Source: Amycolatopsis sp. WAC 01376 (GTDB taxonomy: Bacteria; Actinomycetota; Actinomycetes; Mycobacteriales; Pseudonocardiaceae). Taken from it: a stretch of DNA of 64,000 nucleotides. The stretch is taken from the NCBI RefSeq assembly GCF_003947415.1, contig NZ_QHKL01000003.1, positions 806,001 through 870,000 on the forward strand. Direction: 5' to 3'. Position numbers and translations under genes: made by a program. Every line of letters begins with the position of its first letter. Within the stretch, counting starts at the first letter, position 1. Positions 1 through 7,709 of the stretch are shown one piece after another. A model generated the notes under the pieces. That model searched no databases. It saw only the letters and a list, made by a program, of their open reading frames with translations, and had not been told where the DNA came from.

Positions 1-2
1 AC

Positions 3-626
3 TACGCGGCCACCGAGGGCGGCGGGACGGCGATCTCGGGGGAGGAGTGGCTCGAGAAGCCGGGTTCGGTGGGGCTGCCGTGGCCGGGTTCGACGATCAA
101 GATCCTCGACGACGAGGGCACGGAACTGCCCGCCGGCGAGACCGGCACCGTGTACATGAAGATGGGCGACTCGAAGTTCGAGTACCACAAGGACCGGGCC
201 AAGACGGACAAAGCGCGCGTCGGGGACCTGTTCACGCTCGGCGACGTCGGGCATCTCGACGAGGACGGTTACCTCTTCCTGCACGACCGCAAGGCGGACC
301 TGATCATCTCGGGCGGGGTCAACATCTACCCGGCGGAGATCGAGGGCGAACTGGTGATGCACCCGAAGATCGCCGACGTCGCGGTGTTCGGTGTCCCGCA
401 CGAGGACTGGGGCGAGGCGATCAAGGCCGTCGTCGAGCCCGTGGACGGCGTCGAGCCCTCCGACGAGCTGACCGCGGAGATCCTCGAGTACGCGGCGTCG
501 CGGCTCGCGAAGTTCAAACTCCCGCGTTCCGTCGACTACTTGCCCGAACTCCCCCGCGACCCGAACGGGAAGCTCTACAAGCGCAAGCTCCGCGACCCCT
601 ACTGGGCCGGTCACCCCGTCCCCTGA
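3..626 (+). CDS. Acyl-CoA synthetase, C-terminal part (5' end outside window)
   Basis: This is the C-terminal ~207 residues of an AMP-forming acyl-CoA ligase (ANL superfamily), which activates a carboxylic acid through an acyl-AMP to its CoA thioester. The frame is open from base 3 and opens on the YAATEGGG motif (A5 region). The hinge region LGDVGHLDEDGYLFLHDRKA and the ISGGVNIYPAEIE stretch follow. The C-terminal NGKLYKRKLRD carries the catalytic lysine. It ends just before a long palindrome and converges on echA19. With echA19/fadD19 next door it may act on sterol side-chain or fatty acids, but the substrate cannot be read from this fragment. Confidence 0.93.
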   Translation, partial: YAATEGGGTAISGEEWLEKPGSVGLPWPGSTIKILDDEGTELPAGETGTVYMKMGDSKFEYHKDRAKTDKARVGDLFTLGDVGHLDEDGYLFLHDRKADLIISGGVNIYPAEIEGELVMHPKIADVAVFGVPHEDWGEAIKAVVEPVDGVEPSDELTAEILEYAASRLAKFKLPRSVDYLPELPRDPNGKLYKRKLRDPYWAGHPVP

Positions 627-627
627 C

Positions 628-690
628 GCGTTTAGTCCTCTCGATGCGGTGCTTGCGCGTGCAACTACCCGCATCGAGAGGACTAAATGC
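628..690. repeat. Family B palindrome, copy 1 (bidirectional terminator candidate)
   Basis: 22-nt arms (628-649 and 669-690) contain TTTAGTCCTCTCGATGCGG and its complement with one G/T-type mismatch, around a 19-nt loop. It fills the gap between the convergent ends of the acyl-CoA synthetase and echA19, which suggests a two-way terminator. Related copies lie at 38257-38320 and, degenerate, at 7542-7603. Confidence 0.75.
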
Positions 691-695
691 GGGGG

Positions 696-1523
696 TTAGC
701 GGCCCCTGAAGACGGGTTTGCGCTTCTCGGCGAAGGCGCGGGGGCCTTCCTTCGCGTCTTCGCTCGCGAAGACCTCGATGCCGTACTGGGCGTCGAGCTT
801 GAAGGCCTCTTCCTCGTGCATGCCCTCGGTGTCGCGCAGGGTCTTGAGGATCGCGCGGACCGCGAGCGGGCCGTTCGCGGAGATGAGGCTTGCGAGTTCG
901 AGAGCCTTGTCCAAGGCCTGCCCGTCCGGGACGACGTGGCCGATCAGGCCGATCTCCAGCGCCTCGGCCGCCTTGATGTGCCGTCCGGTCAGCAGCAGGT
1001 CCGCGGCGACGGTGTACGGGATCTGGCGGGGGAGCCGCACGGCCGAACCGCCCATCGGGAACAGGCTCCAGCGCGCCTCGGAGACGCCGAACTTCGCGCT
1101 CTCGCCCGCGACGCGGATGTCGGTACCTTGCAGGATCTCCGTGCCGCCGGCGATCGCGGCGCCTTCGACGGCGGCGATCAACGGCTTCGTCAGCCGGCGG
1201 CCCTTGAGCAGGCCCTCGATCCGGCTGGGGTCGAACGTGCCCTTCTCGAACGAGTCGGACGGCGAGTTCTTCGACATCGACTTCAGATCCGCGCCCGCGC
1301 AGAACGCGCCACCCGCGCCGGTGAGCACACAGCAGCGGATGTCGTCGTCCTCGTCGACCCGGTTCCACGCCTCGACCATGATGCCGAGCATCTCGCCGCT
1401 GAGCGCGTTGCGGGCCTCGGGCCGGTTCATCGTGACCACGAGGGTGTGTTCGATCTTTTCCACCAGTGCGTGCGGTTCGCCCACCACGTTTTTCAAAGTT
1501 TCAGCCTCCCAAGGAGCGGCCAT
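696..1523 (-). CDS. echA19: Enoyl-CoA hydratase EchA19-like (steroid side-chain)
   Basis: This crotonase-fold hydratase of 275 residues probably adds water to a 2,3-unsaturated steroid side-chain CoA ester. The oxyanion-hole segments GAFCAGADLKSM and EGAAIAGGTEILQGTD are intact, as is the C-terminal AKEGPRAFAEKR. From memory the whole protein resembles M. tuberculosis EchA19 closely, including GRRLTKPLIAAVEG and PMGGSAVRL. It diverges from fadD19 exactly as in the M. tuberculosis cholesterol cluster. I chose ATG 1523 because the upstream in-frame ATG (1541) lies inside the probable KstR operator; no good ribosome site is visible, so the mRNA may be nearly leaderless. Confidence 0.9.
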   Translation of the reverse strand: MAAPWEAETLKNVVGEPHALVEKIEHTLVVTMNRPEARNALSGEMLGIMVEAWNRVDEDDDIRCCVLTGAGGAFCAGADLKSMSKNSPSDSFEKGTFDPSRIEGLLKGRRLTKPLIAAVEGAAIAGGTEILQGTDIRVAGESAKFGVSEARWSLFPMGGSAVRLPRQIPYTVAADLLLTGRHIKAAEALEIGLIGHVVPDGQALDKALELASLISANGPLAVRAILKTLRDTEGMHEEEAFKLDAQYGIEVFASEDAKEGPRAFAEKRKPVFRGR

Positions 1524-1533
1524 TGCCCGGAAC

Positions 1534-1547
1534 GATAACATGTTCTA
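1534..1547. promoter_or_regulatory. KstR-like operator between echA19 and fadD19
   Basis: The 14-mer GATAACATGTTCTA matches the published KstR consensus TnnAACnnGTTnnA at every fixed position except the first base. It lies between the divergent starts of echA19 and fadD19, whose mycobacterial homologues belong to the KstR sterol regulon. It also rules out the two overlapping ATGs inside it (1540 plus strand, 1541 minus strand) as likely start codons. No kstR gene is in the window. Confidence 0.72.
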
Positions 1548-1557
1548 CTTTGAAGGA

Positions 1558-3174
1558 GTGGCACTCAATATCGCGGATCTACTCGAGCACGCCGTCGACG
1601 CCGTGCCGGAGCGCATCGCGGTCGTCTGCGGCGATCGGCGGGTCACCTTCGCCGAACTGGAAGAGCGCGCCAACCGGCTGGCGCACCATCTCGCCGCACA
1701 CGGCGTGGGACCTGGAGCCCACATCGGTGTCTATTCCCGGAACTCGATCGAGGCACTGGAATCGATGATCGCCGCGTACAAGCTGCGCGCGATCGCGGTC
1801 AACGTCAACTACCGTTACGTCCACGGCGAATTGCGGTACCTGTTCGACAACGCCGACCTCGTGGCGCTGGTCCACGAGCGCCAGTATTCGGACAAGGTGG
1901 CCGCCGTCCTGCCGGAGACGCCGAAACTGAAACACGTTGTCGTCGTCGACGACGGAAGCGACGGCGATTACTCGTCCTACGGCGGCGTGGACTACGAAGC
2001 CGCGCTCGCCGAAGGCTCGCCCGAGCGGGACTTCGCCGAACGCAGCGCCGACGACATCTACATCCTCTACACCGGCGGCACCACCGGCTATCCCAAGGGC
2101 GTCCTGTGGCGTCACGAGGACATCTGGCGCGCGCTCGGCGGCGGCATCAACTTCGTCACCGGCGAGTACGTCCCGGACGAATGGACGCTCGCCGAACAGG
2201 GCAAGTCGGGCAGCCTGGTCCGGCTCCCGGCCGCGCCGCTGATCCACGGTGCCGCGCAGTGGGCCGCGTTCGGCGCGCTGTTCACCGGCAGCCCGGTGGT
2301 GTTCGTCCCGCGGTTCGACGCGCACGACGTCTGGAAAGCCGTGCAGGACAACAAGGTCCAGGTGCTCACCATCGTCGGCGACGCGATGGCGCGGCCGCTG
2401 ATCGACGCCTACCGCGAGGGCGACTACGACGCGTCGTCGATCGTCGCGGTGTCGAGTCACGCGGCCCTGTTCTCCCAGTCGGTGAAGCAGGAATTCCTGT
2501 CGCTGCTCCCGCATGTGGTGATCACCGACGCGATCGGATCCTCCGAAAGCGGGTTCACCGGCATCGGCATGGTCAGCAAGGACAGCGATCATTCCGCCGG
2601 CCCGCGGGTCAACTTCGGCAAGGACGCGATCCTGGTGGACGACGACGGCGGGCTCGTCGAGCCGAAACCGGGCGCGATCGGGCTGATCGCGCGGCGCGGG
2701 CACGTTCCACTCGGGTACTACAAGGATCCCGCGAAGAGCGAGAAGATCTTCGTCGAGATCGACGGCAAGCGGTACGTCGTCCCGGGTGACTACGCGCGCT
2801 ACGAGGACGACCTCACGGTGACCCTGCTCGGCAGGGGGTCGCAGTGCGTGAACACCGGCGGCGAGAAGGTGTACCCGGAGGAAGTCGAGGGCGCGCTGAA
2901 GTCGCATCCGGACGTCTTCGACGCGCTCGTCATCGGCCTCCCCGACGACCGGCTCGGCCAGCGGGTCGCCGCGGTGATCCAGCCGAGGGCGGGCAAGGAG
3001 CTCGACTTCGCCGCGATCGAGGCGCATGTGCGGACCGAGATCGCCGGGTACAAGGTGCCACGCAGTCTGTGGCTCGCCGAGGAGATCGGGCGCTCGCCCA
3101 GCGGCAAACCGGACTATCCGTGGGCGCAGCGTTACGCCGCCGAGCACGAGCCCGTCACCATCCAACCGGCGTAA
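1558..3174 (+). CDS. fadD19: Steroid-CoA ligase FadD19-like
   Basis: This 538-residue AMP-forming CoA ligase probably activates C26 steroid side-chain acids (3-oxo-cholest-4-en-26-oate type). The P-loop YTGGTTGYPKGV, the A5 region IGSSESGF, the PGDYARYEDD and GRGSQCVNTGGEKVYPEEVE blocks and the C-terminal SPSGKPDYPWA with the catalytic lysine are all present. GTG 1558 gives the typical family start (ALNIADLLEHAVDAVPER). An upstream ATG at 1540 lies within the KstR-like operator. The AAGGAG before the GTG is too close to be an ideal ribosome site, so the exact start is uncertain. The next gene follows after 8 nt and is probably co-transcribed. Confidence 0.92.
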   Translation: MALNIADLLEHAVDAVPERIAVVCGDRRVTFAELEERANRLAHHLAAHGVGPGAHIGVYSRNSIEALESMIAAYKLRAIAVNVNYRYVHGELRYLFDNADLVALVHERQYSDKVAAVLPETPKLKHVVVVDDGSDGDYSSYGGVDYEAALAEGSPERDFAERSADDIYILYTGGTTGYPKGVLWRHEDIWRALGGGINFVTGEYVPDEWTLAEQGKSGSLVRLPAAPLIHGAAQWAAFGALFTGSPVVFVPRFDAHDVWKAVQDNKVQVLTIVGDAMARPLIDAYREGDYDASSIVAVSSHAALFSQSVKQEFLSLLPHVVITDAIGSSESGFTGIGMVSKDSDHSAGPRVNFGKDAILVDDDGGLVEPKPGAIGLIARRGHVPLGYYKDPAKSEKIFVEIDGKRYVVPGDYARYEDDLTVTLLGRGSQCVNTGGEKVYPEEVEGALKSHPDVFDALVIGLPDDRLGQRVAAVIQPRAGKELDFAAIEAHVRTEIAGYKVPRSLWLAEEIGRSPSGKPDYPWAQRYAAEHEPVTIQPA

Positions 3175-3182
3175 GGAGTTTC

Positions 3183-4289
3183 ATGCGGACGTCTCTGTGC
3201 GACCGGCTCGGGATCGAGCTGCCGATCGTCGGGTTCACCCCGTCCGAACACGTCGCCGCGGCGATCAGCCGGGCGGGTGGTCTCGGCGTGCTGGGCTGCG
3301 TGCGGTTCAACGACGCCGCCGAACTCGACTCCGTCCTGTCCTGGATGGACGAGAACACCGGCGGCAAACCGTACGGCGTCGACATCGTCATGCCTGCCAA
3401 GATCCCGGCCGAAGGGACGTCGATCGATCTCGCGAAACACATCCCCCAGGGGCATCGCGACTTCGTGGAGCGCACTCTGCGTGACCTCGCGGTGCCGCCG
3501 CTGCCGGACGACACCGACGAACGCGCGGGAGTGCTCGGCTGGCTGCATTCGGTCGCGCGGGCCCATGTCGAGGTCGCGCTGAAGCATCCCATCCGGCTGA
3601 TCGCCAACGCGCTGGGGTCACCGCCGGTGGACGTCATCGAGCAGTGTCACGCGAAGGGAGTACCGGTCGCGGCTCTGGCGGGCAAGGCCGAACACGCCGT
3701 CCGGCACGTCGAGAACGGCGTGGACATCGTTGTGGCGCAAGGATATGAGGCGGGCGGGCACACCGGCGAGATCGCGTCGATGGTCCTGCTGCCCGAGGTG
3801 GCGGACGCCGTCGGCGACCGTGTCCCGGTGCTCGCCGCCGGCGGGATCGGTTCGGGCAGGCAGGTCGCGGCGGCGCTCGCGCTGGGCGCGTCCGGGGTGT
3901 GGATGGGTTCCTTCTGGCTCGCCACCGAGGAATACCTCCAGACCATGGGGGATTCCGAGGCGATGCAACGCGCGCTGGTCGCGGCGGGTTCGTCCGACAC
4001 CGTCCGGACGCGGATCTACACCGGCAAACCGGCGCGGCTGCTCAAGACGCGGTGGACCGAGGCGTGGGCCGCACCCGACGCGCCCGAACCGCTGCCGATG
4101 CCGTTGCAGAACCTGCTGGTGTCCCACGCGCACAACCGGATCCACCACGCCGCGGATCCGAGTGTGGTCTCGATGCCCGTCGGGCAGATCGTCGGGCGGA
4201 TGGACCGGGTGCGCCCGGTCGCCGACGTGATCTCGGAGCTCGTGTCGGGATACGAAGAAGCACTGTCGCGTTTGGACAAGACCCGCTGA
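3183..4289 (+). CDS. Nitronate monooxygenase / NPD-like flavoprotein
   Basis: This 368-residue FMN-dependent TIM-barrel protein belongs to the 2-nitropropane dioxygenase / nitronate monooxygenase superfamily. Seen: the N-terminal LCDRLGIELPIV, the central QGYEAGGHTGEIAS (EAGGH signature) and the FMN-phosphate segment PVLAAGGIGSGRQVAAALALGASGV. The AAGGAG ribosome site overlaps the fadD19 stop codon, 4 nt before ATG 3183, so the two genes form an operon. Members of this superfamily turn up in mycobacterial sterol-catabolism regions and may act on unsaturated CoA thioesters rather than nitronates. The true substrate here is unknown. Confidence 0.85.
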   Translation: MRTSLCDRLGIELPIVGFTPSEHVAAAISRAGGLGVLGCVRFNDAAELDSVLSWMDENTGGKPYGVDIVMPAKIPAEGTSIDLAKHIPQGHRDFVERTLRDLAVPPLPDDTDERAGVLGWLHSVARAHVEVALKHPIRLIANALGSPPVDVIEQCHAKGVPVAALAGKAEHAVRHVENGVDIVVAQGYEAGGHTGEIASMVLLPEVADAVGDRVPVLAAGGIGSGRQVAAALALGASGVWMGSFWLATEEYLQTMGDSEAMQRALVAAGSSDTVRTRIYTGKPARLLKTRWTEAWAAPDAPEPLPMPLQNLLVSHAHNRIHHAADPSVVSMPVGQIVGRMDRVRPVADVISELVSGYEEALSRLDKTR

Positions 4290-4350
4290 AGTCGACGGGT
4301 AAGGCGAAACGTGGCGTGTTGCGTGCGATGTCGGCTCGCGCCGCGGCCTG

Positions 4351-4407
4351 ATGCCCCCGATGTGGCATTGGGGACGCTGACCGCCCCCAATGCCACATCG
4401 GGGGCAT
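4351..4407. repeat. Family C palindrome, copy 1
   Basis: Perfect 23-bp arms (4351-4373, 4385-4407) with core GATGTGGCATTGGGG surround an 11-nt loop beginning ACGCTGA. It is 3' of the nitronate-monooxygenase-like gene and before the convergent protease. A second copy with the same loop start is at 39828-39882. Likely role: terminator. Confidence 0.75.
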
Positions 4408-4435
4408 GCCCGGCTTTCGCTGCCTTCCCCCGAAC

Positions 4436-4488
4436 GCCATGAACGGTCCGTTACTTGCAAATTTCGCAAGTAACGGACCGTTCATGGC
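4436..4488. repeat. Family A palindrome, copy 1
   Basis: Perfect 23-bp arms (4436-4458, 4466-4488) begin GCCATGAACGGTCCGTTAC and surround AAATTTC. It is the first of seven family A copies, which share ATGAA...TTCAT outer ends and an AAATTT centre. It lies between the convergent 3' ends of the nitronate-monooxygenase-like gene and the protease, so a two-way terminator is likely. Confidence 0.8.
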
Positions 4489-4505
4489 ATGCCGTGCGAG
4501 GAAAC

Positions 4506-5312
4506 CTAGAGACCGGCGGCCGCGTTCTTGATCGCGGTCGCGAAGGTGCTCACCTCGGTGTAGACGCCGGGAGCGTGCGCCCGCGCGCACCCCTCGCCCC
4601 AGCTGGTGATGCCGACCTGGATCCAGGCACCGGCGCTGTCGCGACGGAACATCGGGCCGCCCGAGTCACCCTGGCAGGTGTCGACGCCGCCGGAGTTGAC
4701 GTTGCCCGCGCAGATCTCGGCGCTGGCGATCAGGTCGGCGTAGCTGCCGCCCTGCGCCTTGCAGGTCGAGTCGGAGACGAACGGCACGTTGGCCTTGAGC
4801 AGGTAACGCTGCTGCGCTCCGCCCTCGGTCGCGGCACCCCAGCCCGCGACGGTGAACGTGCCGCTGTTGTTGGCCGCCGAGGTGTTGATCGGCAGCGTCG
4901 GGATGCCGGTGACCGGGCTCGCGAGCTTGATCAGGGCCCAGTCACCACCGGTGGAGGTGGGGTAGGTCGGCGACCGGTGCACGTAGGTCGACTTGACCTT
5001 CTTGGCCGCGGTGCTCTGCAGGTCCACGACACCGAGGGTGGCGGTGATGCCCGTGTTGGCCCCGGTCCGTGACACGCAGTGCGCGGCCGTCAGCACGATC
5101 TGCGGAGTGTAGAGCGCACCGCCGCAACCCATGGAAAGCCTTACCATCCAAGGAAATTCGCCCTGAGCGGCACGGGTCCCACCGACCACATCGGTGGACG
5201 GCGGCTCCGCGGCGACGGCTTGCGGAGCCGTGGCGAGACCCGCCAGGGTTCCGGCCGCCGCGACGGCGATCAGGGATTTTTTGAGCAGGCTGAACCGACG
5301 CTTGATGTTCAA
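4506..5312 (-). CDS. Secreted trypsin-like serine protease (S1 family)
   Basis: This 268-residue chymotrypsin-fold protease starts with a Sec signal peptide (basic MNIKRR, hydrophobic core, AVAAE at about 35) and a short propeptide before VVGGT. The catalytic triad reads H78 (TAAHC), D124 (GGDWALIKL) and S217 (GDSGGP). D211, six residues before the serine, is the trypsin S1-pocket aspartate, which predicts cleavage after Arg/Lys. It is secreted and resembles Streptomyces trypsins. It is a single gene; a leader with nested inverted repeats lies just upstream. Confidence 0.95.
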   Translation of the reverse strand: MNIKRRFSLLKKSLIAVAAAGTLAGLATAPQAVAAEPPSTDVVGGTRAAQGEFPWMVRLSMGCGGALYTPQIVLTAAHCVSRTGANTGITATLGVVDLQSTAAKKVKSTYVHRSPTYPTSTGGDWALIKLASPVTGIPTLPINTSAANNSGTFTVAGWGAATEGGAQQRYLLKANVPFVSDSTCKAQGGSYADLIASAEICAGNVNSGGVDTCQGDSGGPMFRRDSAGAWIQVGITSWGEGCARAHAPGVYTEVSTFATAIKNAAAGL

Positions 5313-5331
5313 GGGTTCATTCCTTCCGGCT

Positions 5332-5386
5332 GTCCACAGTTGAGGCAGGGAGACTGACTGCGGCCAACTGACTACAGCAGGTGGAC
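5332..5386 (-). promoter_or_regulatory. Nested inverted repeats in the protease leader
   Basis: Two nested pairs, GTCCAC (5332-5337) with GTGGAC (5381-5386) and CAGTTG (5337-5342) with CAACTG (5365-5370), lie 20 nt upstream of the protease start. They could form an mRNA leader stem or an operator. The function is not known. Confidence 0.3.
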
Positions 5387-5436
5387 ATACACCGGGACAA
5401 CCAACTTTCTTCGGATCTTTCAGCCTTTGGTGGTGA

Positions 5437-6690
5437 TTAACGGACGTTCGGGCCGAGCCGCCGACGAATGGCGTAGCCCAGAGCGCCCAACGCCAGTACT
5501 CCTGAACCGGTGAGCACCGAAACCGCTGGAAGGCTGAACCCGAGCACGGCGCAACCGAGCAGACCCGCGATGGGGATGATCCGACGTGCGGGGCGCAGGG
5601 TCAGCGCGCTGGCGTTCGCCACGGCGTAGTAGGCGAGCACCGCGAACGAGGAGAAACCGATCGCGCCGCGGAGGTCGAGGGTGCTCGCGAGCAGGGCGAC
5701 GACGACACCGACGGTCACCTCGGCCCGGTGCGGGACGCCGAAGCGAGGATGCACCGCGGTCAGGTAGCGGGGGAGATGCCCGTCGCGCGCCATGGCCAGC
5801 GTGGTCCGCGAGACACCCAGGACGAGCGCGAGGAGGGAGCCCAGCGCGGCGATCACGGCGCCCACCCGCACCGCGGGCGTGAGCCACGACCAGGACGACC
5901 TCTCGACGCCCTCCGCGATCGGGTCCGGGCTGCGGCCGAGCAGATCCGGGCCGAGGTGGTACAGCAGGACGAGGGCGAGAACGGCGTAGACGACCAGTGC
6001 CAGCCCGAGTGCGATCGGCACGGCGCGCGGGATGGTGCGCGCCGGATCGCGGACCTCCTCGCCCAGCGTGGCGATCCGCGCGTAGCCGGCGAACGCGAAG
6101 AACAGCAGGCCGGCGGCCTCGAACACGCCGCCGAGCCCGGGAGCGGGCAGCGGGCCCGGCAACGCCGTCGTCACCGTGCCGCCGAAGAGCATCGCGGCCA
6201 CCGCGAGCGCCAGGATTGTCAGGGTGACGGACACGATCAGCCTGGTCGCGAACGCCGAGCGCTGGACACCGCGGTAGTTCAGCCCGGTCAGCGCGGCCAC
6301 GACGGCCACCGCGAACACGCTCCGCCACGGCTGCCCGAGCCCTGGCGCGGCGTAGGTGACCACGGTCAGTGTCATCGCCGCGCAGCTGGCCGTCTTGCCG
6401 ACCACGAAACCCCAGCCGGCGAGATACCCCCAGAACTCGCCAAGGCGTTCGCGTCCGTAGACGTAGGTCCCGCCCGAAGCCGGGTACAGCGCGGCCAGCC
6501 TGGCCGACGACGTCGCGTTGCAATAGGCGATCACGGCGGCGATGGCGAGCCCGGCGGGGAGCCACGCTCCCGCGGCCCTGGCGGCCGGGGCGAAGGCGAC
6601 GAAGACCCCGGCCCCGACCATCGAGCCGAGTCCGATGAAGACCGCGTCGCGGACGCCGATCCGCCGAATGAGGGTGCCCTTTTCGTCCAC
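5437..6690 (-). CDS. APC-family amino-acid permease
   Basis: This 417-residue inner-membrane secondary transporter has about 12 hydrophobic segments. The N-terminal GVRDAVFIGLGSMVGAGVFV is the APC-superfamily TM1 region with the G[ST]xxGAG substrate-binding loop. NYRGVQRSAF and LGVSRTTLAMARDGHLPRYL are typical APC family segments. It is shorter than the usual 450-500 residues. It stands alone, 50 nt upstream of and divergent from the GntR regulator. Its substrate is probably an amino acid but cannot be told from sequence. Confidence 0.88.
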   Translation of the reverse strand: MDEKGTLIRRIGVRDAVFIGLGSMVGAGVFVAFAPAARAAGAWLPAGLAIAAVIAYCNATSSARLAALYPASGGTYVYGRERLGEFWGYLAGWGFVVGKTASCAAMTLTVVTYAAPGLGQPWRSVFAVAVVAALTGLNYRGVQRSAFATRLIVSVTLTILALAVAAMLFGGTVTTALPGPLPAPGLGGVFEAAGLLFFAFAGYARIATLGEEVRDPARTIPRAVPIALGLALVVYAVLALVLLYHLGPDLLGRSPDPIAEGVERSSWSWLTPAVRVGAVIAALGSLLALVLGVSRTTLAMARDGHLPRYLTAVHPRFGVPHRAEVTVGVVVALLASTLDLRGAIGFSSFAVLAYYAVANASALTLRPARRIIPIAGLLGCAVLGFSLPAVSVLTGSGVLALGALGYAIRRRLGPNVR

Positions 6691-6762
6691 GAGTGTGAGC
6701 GTGGCATGAACACTTCGTTCGGGTCAGTACAGGGCAGGTGAATTCGGCCTAAGATCTGGACA

Positions 6763-7539
6763 GTGAGAACACGTTCACCGAGAGTCCATCCTTCTGCCGA
6801 CGGCCCTGTTCGAGACGGAATTCCCGAACACGGCCGCGTTCCACGCTATTACGCGGTCAAAGTCGAACTGCTCGACGTGATCTCCGAATTGGGGCAAGGA
6901 GCGGCACTTCCCACGGAACGGGAACTGTCCGAACGCTTCGAGGTTTCCCGCGCCACGGTCCGCCAGGCCGTCGGTGAACTCGTCCTCGAAGGACGCCTGA
7001 GCAGGCGACAAGGCAGCGGCACGTACGTGGCGGGCCCGAAGCTCGTCCAGCCGCTCGCTTTGGTGAGTTACACCGAAGGACTCAGGAGGCAGGGCATTCA
7101 GCCTGGCCGGAATTTGATCTCGCTGGAACGTCGTGAGGCGGGTCCATCGCTGGCTTCGGAACTGGAAATCGATCCCGACGACGACGTGATCCACATCGAG
7201 CGGGTGCTGCTCGCCGACGACGAGCGGGTCGGGCTGGAATCGACCTATCTCACCGCCGAGCGATTCCCGACGCTGATGGATGTGTTCGATCCCACACAGT
7301 CCCTCTACGCCTGTTTGCGGGAACGGCTCGGGGTGGTCTTCGACGGCGCCGAGGAGCGTGTCGAGACCGTGCTCGCCACTCCTCGCGAGGCGTTGTTGAT
7401 CGGGACGAACCCGGCGCTGCCGATGCTGCTGATGCACCGGACGTCGTGGGGGACCGACGGCGTCCCGTTCGAGCGCGTCCGGTCGCTGTTCCGCGGCGAC
7501 CGGTTGTCCTTCGAAACCCGCCTCGGACGGGTGGAGTAG
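6763..7539 (+). CDS. GntR/HutC-family transcriptional regulator
   Basis: This 258-residue regulator has an N-terminal winged HTH (about 30-100; ALPTERELSERFEVSRATVRQAVGEL split over recognition helices, then RRQGSGTYV) and a C-terminal UTRA effector domain (FERVRSLFRGDRLSFE). It starts at GTG 6763 with little ribosome-site signal. It lies just before the aminophosphonate operon, reads the same way, and is its likely local regulator. Related GntR proteins control phosphonate and amino-sugar genes. The effector is unknown. Confidence 0.9.
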   Translation: MRTRSPRVHPSADGPVRDGIPEHGRVPRYYAVKVELLDVISELGQGAALPTERELSERFEVSRATVRQAVGELVLEGRLSRRQGSGTYVAGPKLVQPLALVSYTEGLRRQGIQPGRNLISLERREAGPSLASELEIDPDDDVIHIERVLLADDERVGLESTYLTAERFPTLMDVFDPTQSLYACLRERLGVVFDGAEERVETVLATPREALLIGTNPALPMLLMHRTSWGTDGVPFERVRSLFRGDRLSFETRLGRVE

Positions 7540-7541
7540 CC

Positions 7542-7603
7542 AGGCTCCAGTCGCGGTATTTGTACTTTCAACGACCGCATCCAGAGGACGAAACGCGGAG
7601 CCT
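7542..7603. repeat. Family B palindrome, degenerate copy 2
   Basis: Outer arms AGGCTCC/GGAGCCT (7542-7548, 7597-7603) and inner GCGGT/ACCGC (7553-7557, 7574-7578) enclose a TTG..CAAC loop like the other family B copies, and GAGGACGAAACGCGG resembles their right arm. It follows the GntR stop, where it could end that transcript before the catabolic operon. Confidence 0.55.
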
Positions 7604-7709
7604 AATGTAACGCGAAGATAACAGGTCTGGTCCACATTTCGGGGGCACTTCACCTGGGGTTAGGGCTGGGGTCACGGAGCGTTGGTGCGCGCGGACGAAC
7701 GTCTGCGGG

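Noticed and set aside
1540..1558. ATG at 1540 as the fadD19 start (and ATG at 1541 on the other strand for echA19)
   Set aside because: Both ATGs share the same four bases within the KstR-like operator, and the family-typical N-termini begin further in.
1579..3165. Long open frame antisense to fadD19 and similar frames opposite most genes
   Set aside because: These are shadows of high-GC codon bias. They have no family motifs, and the sense genes are well supported.
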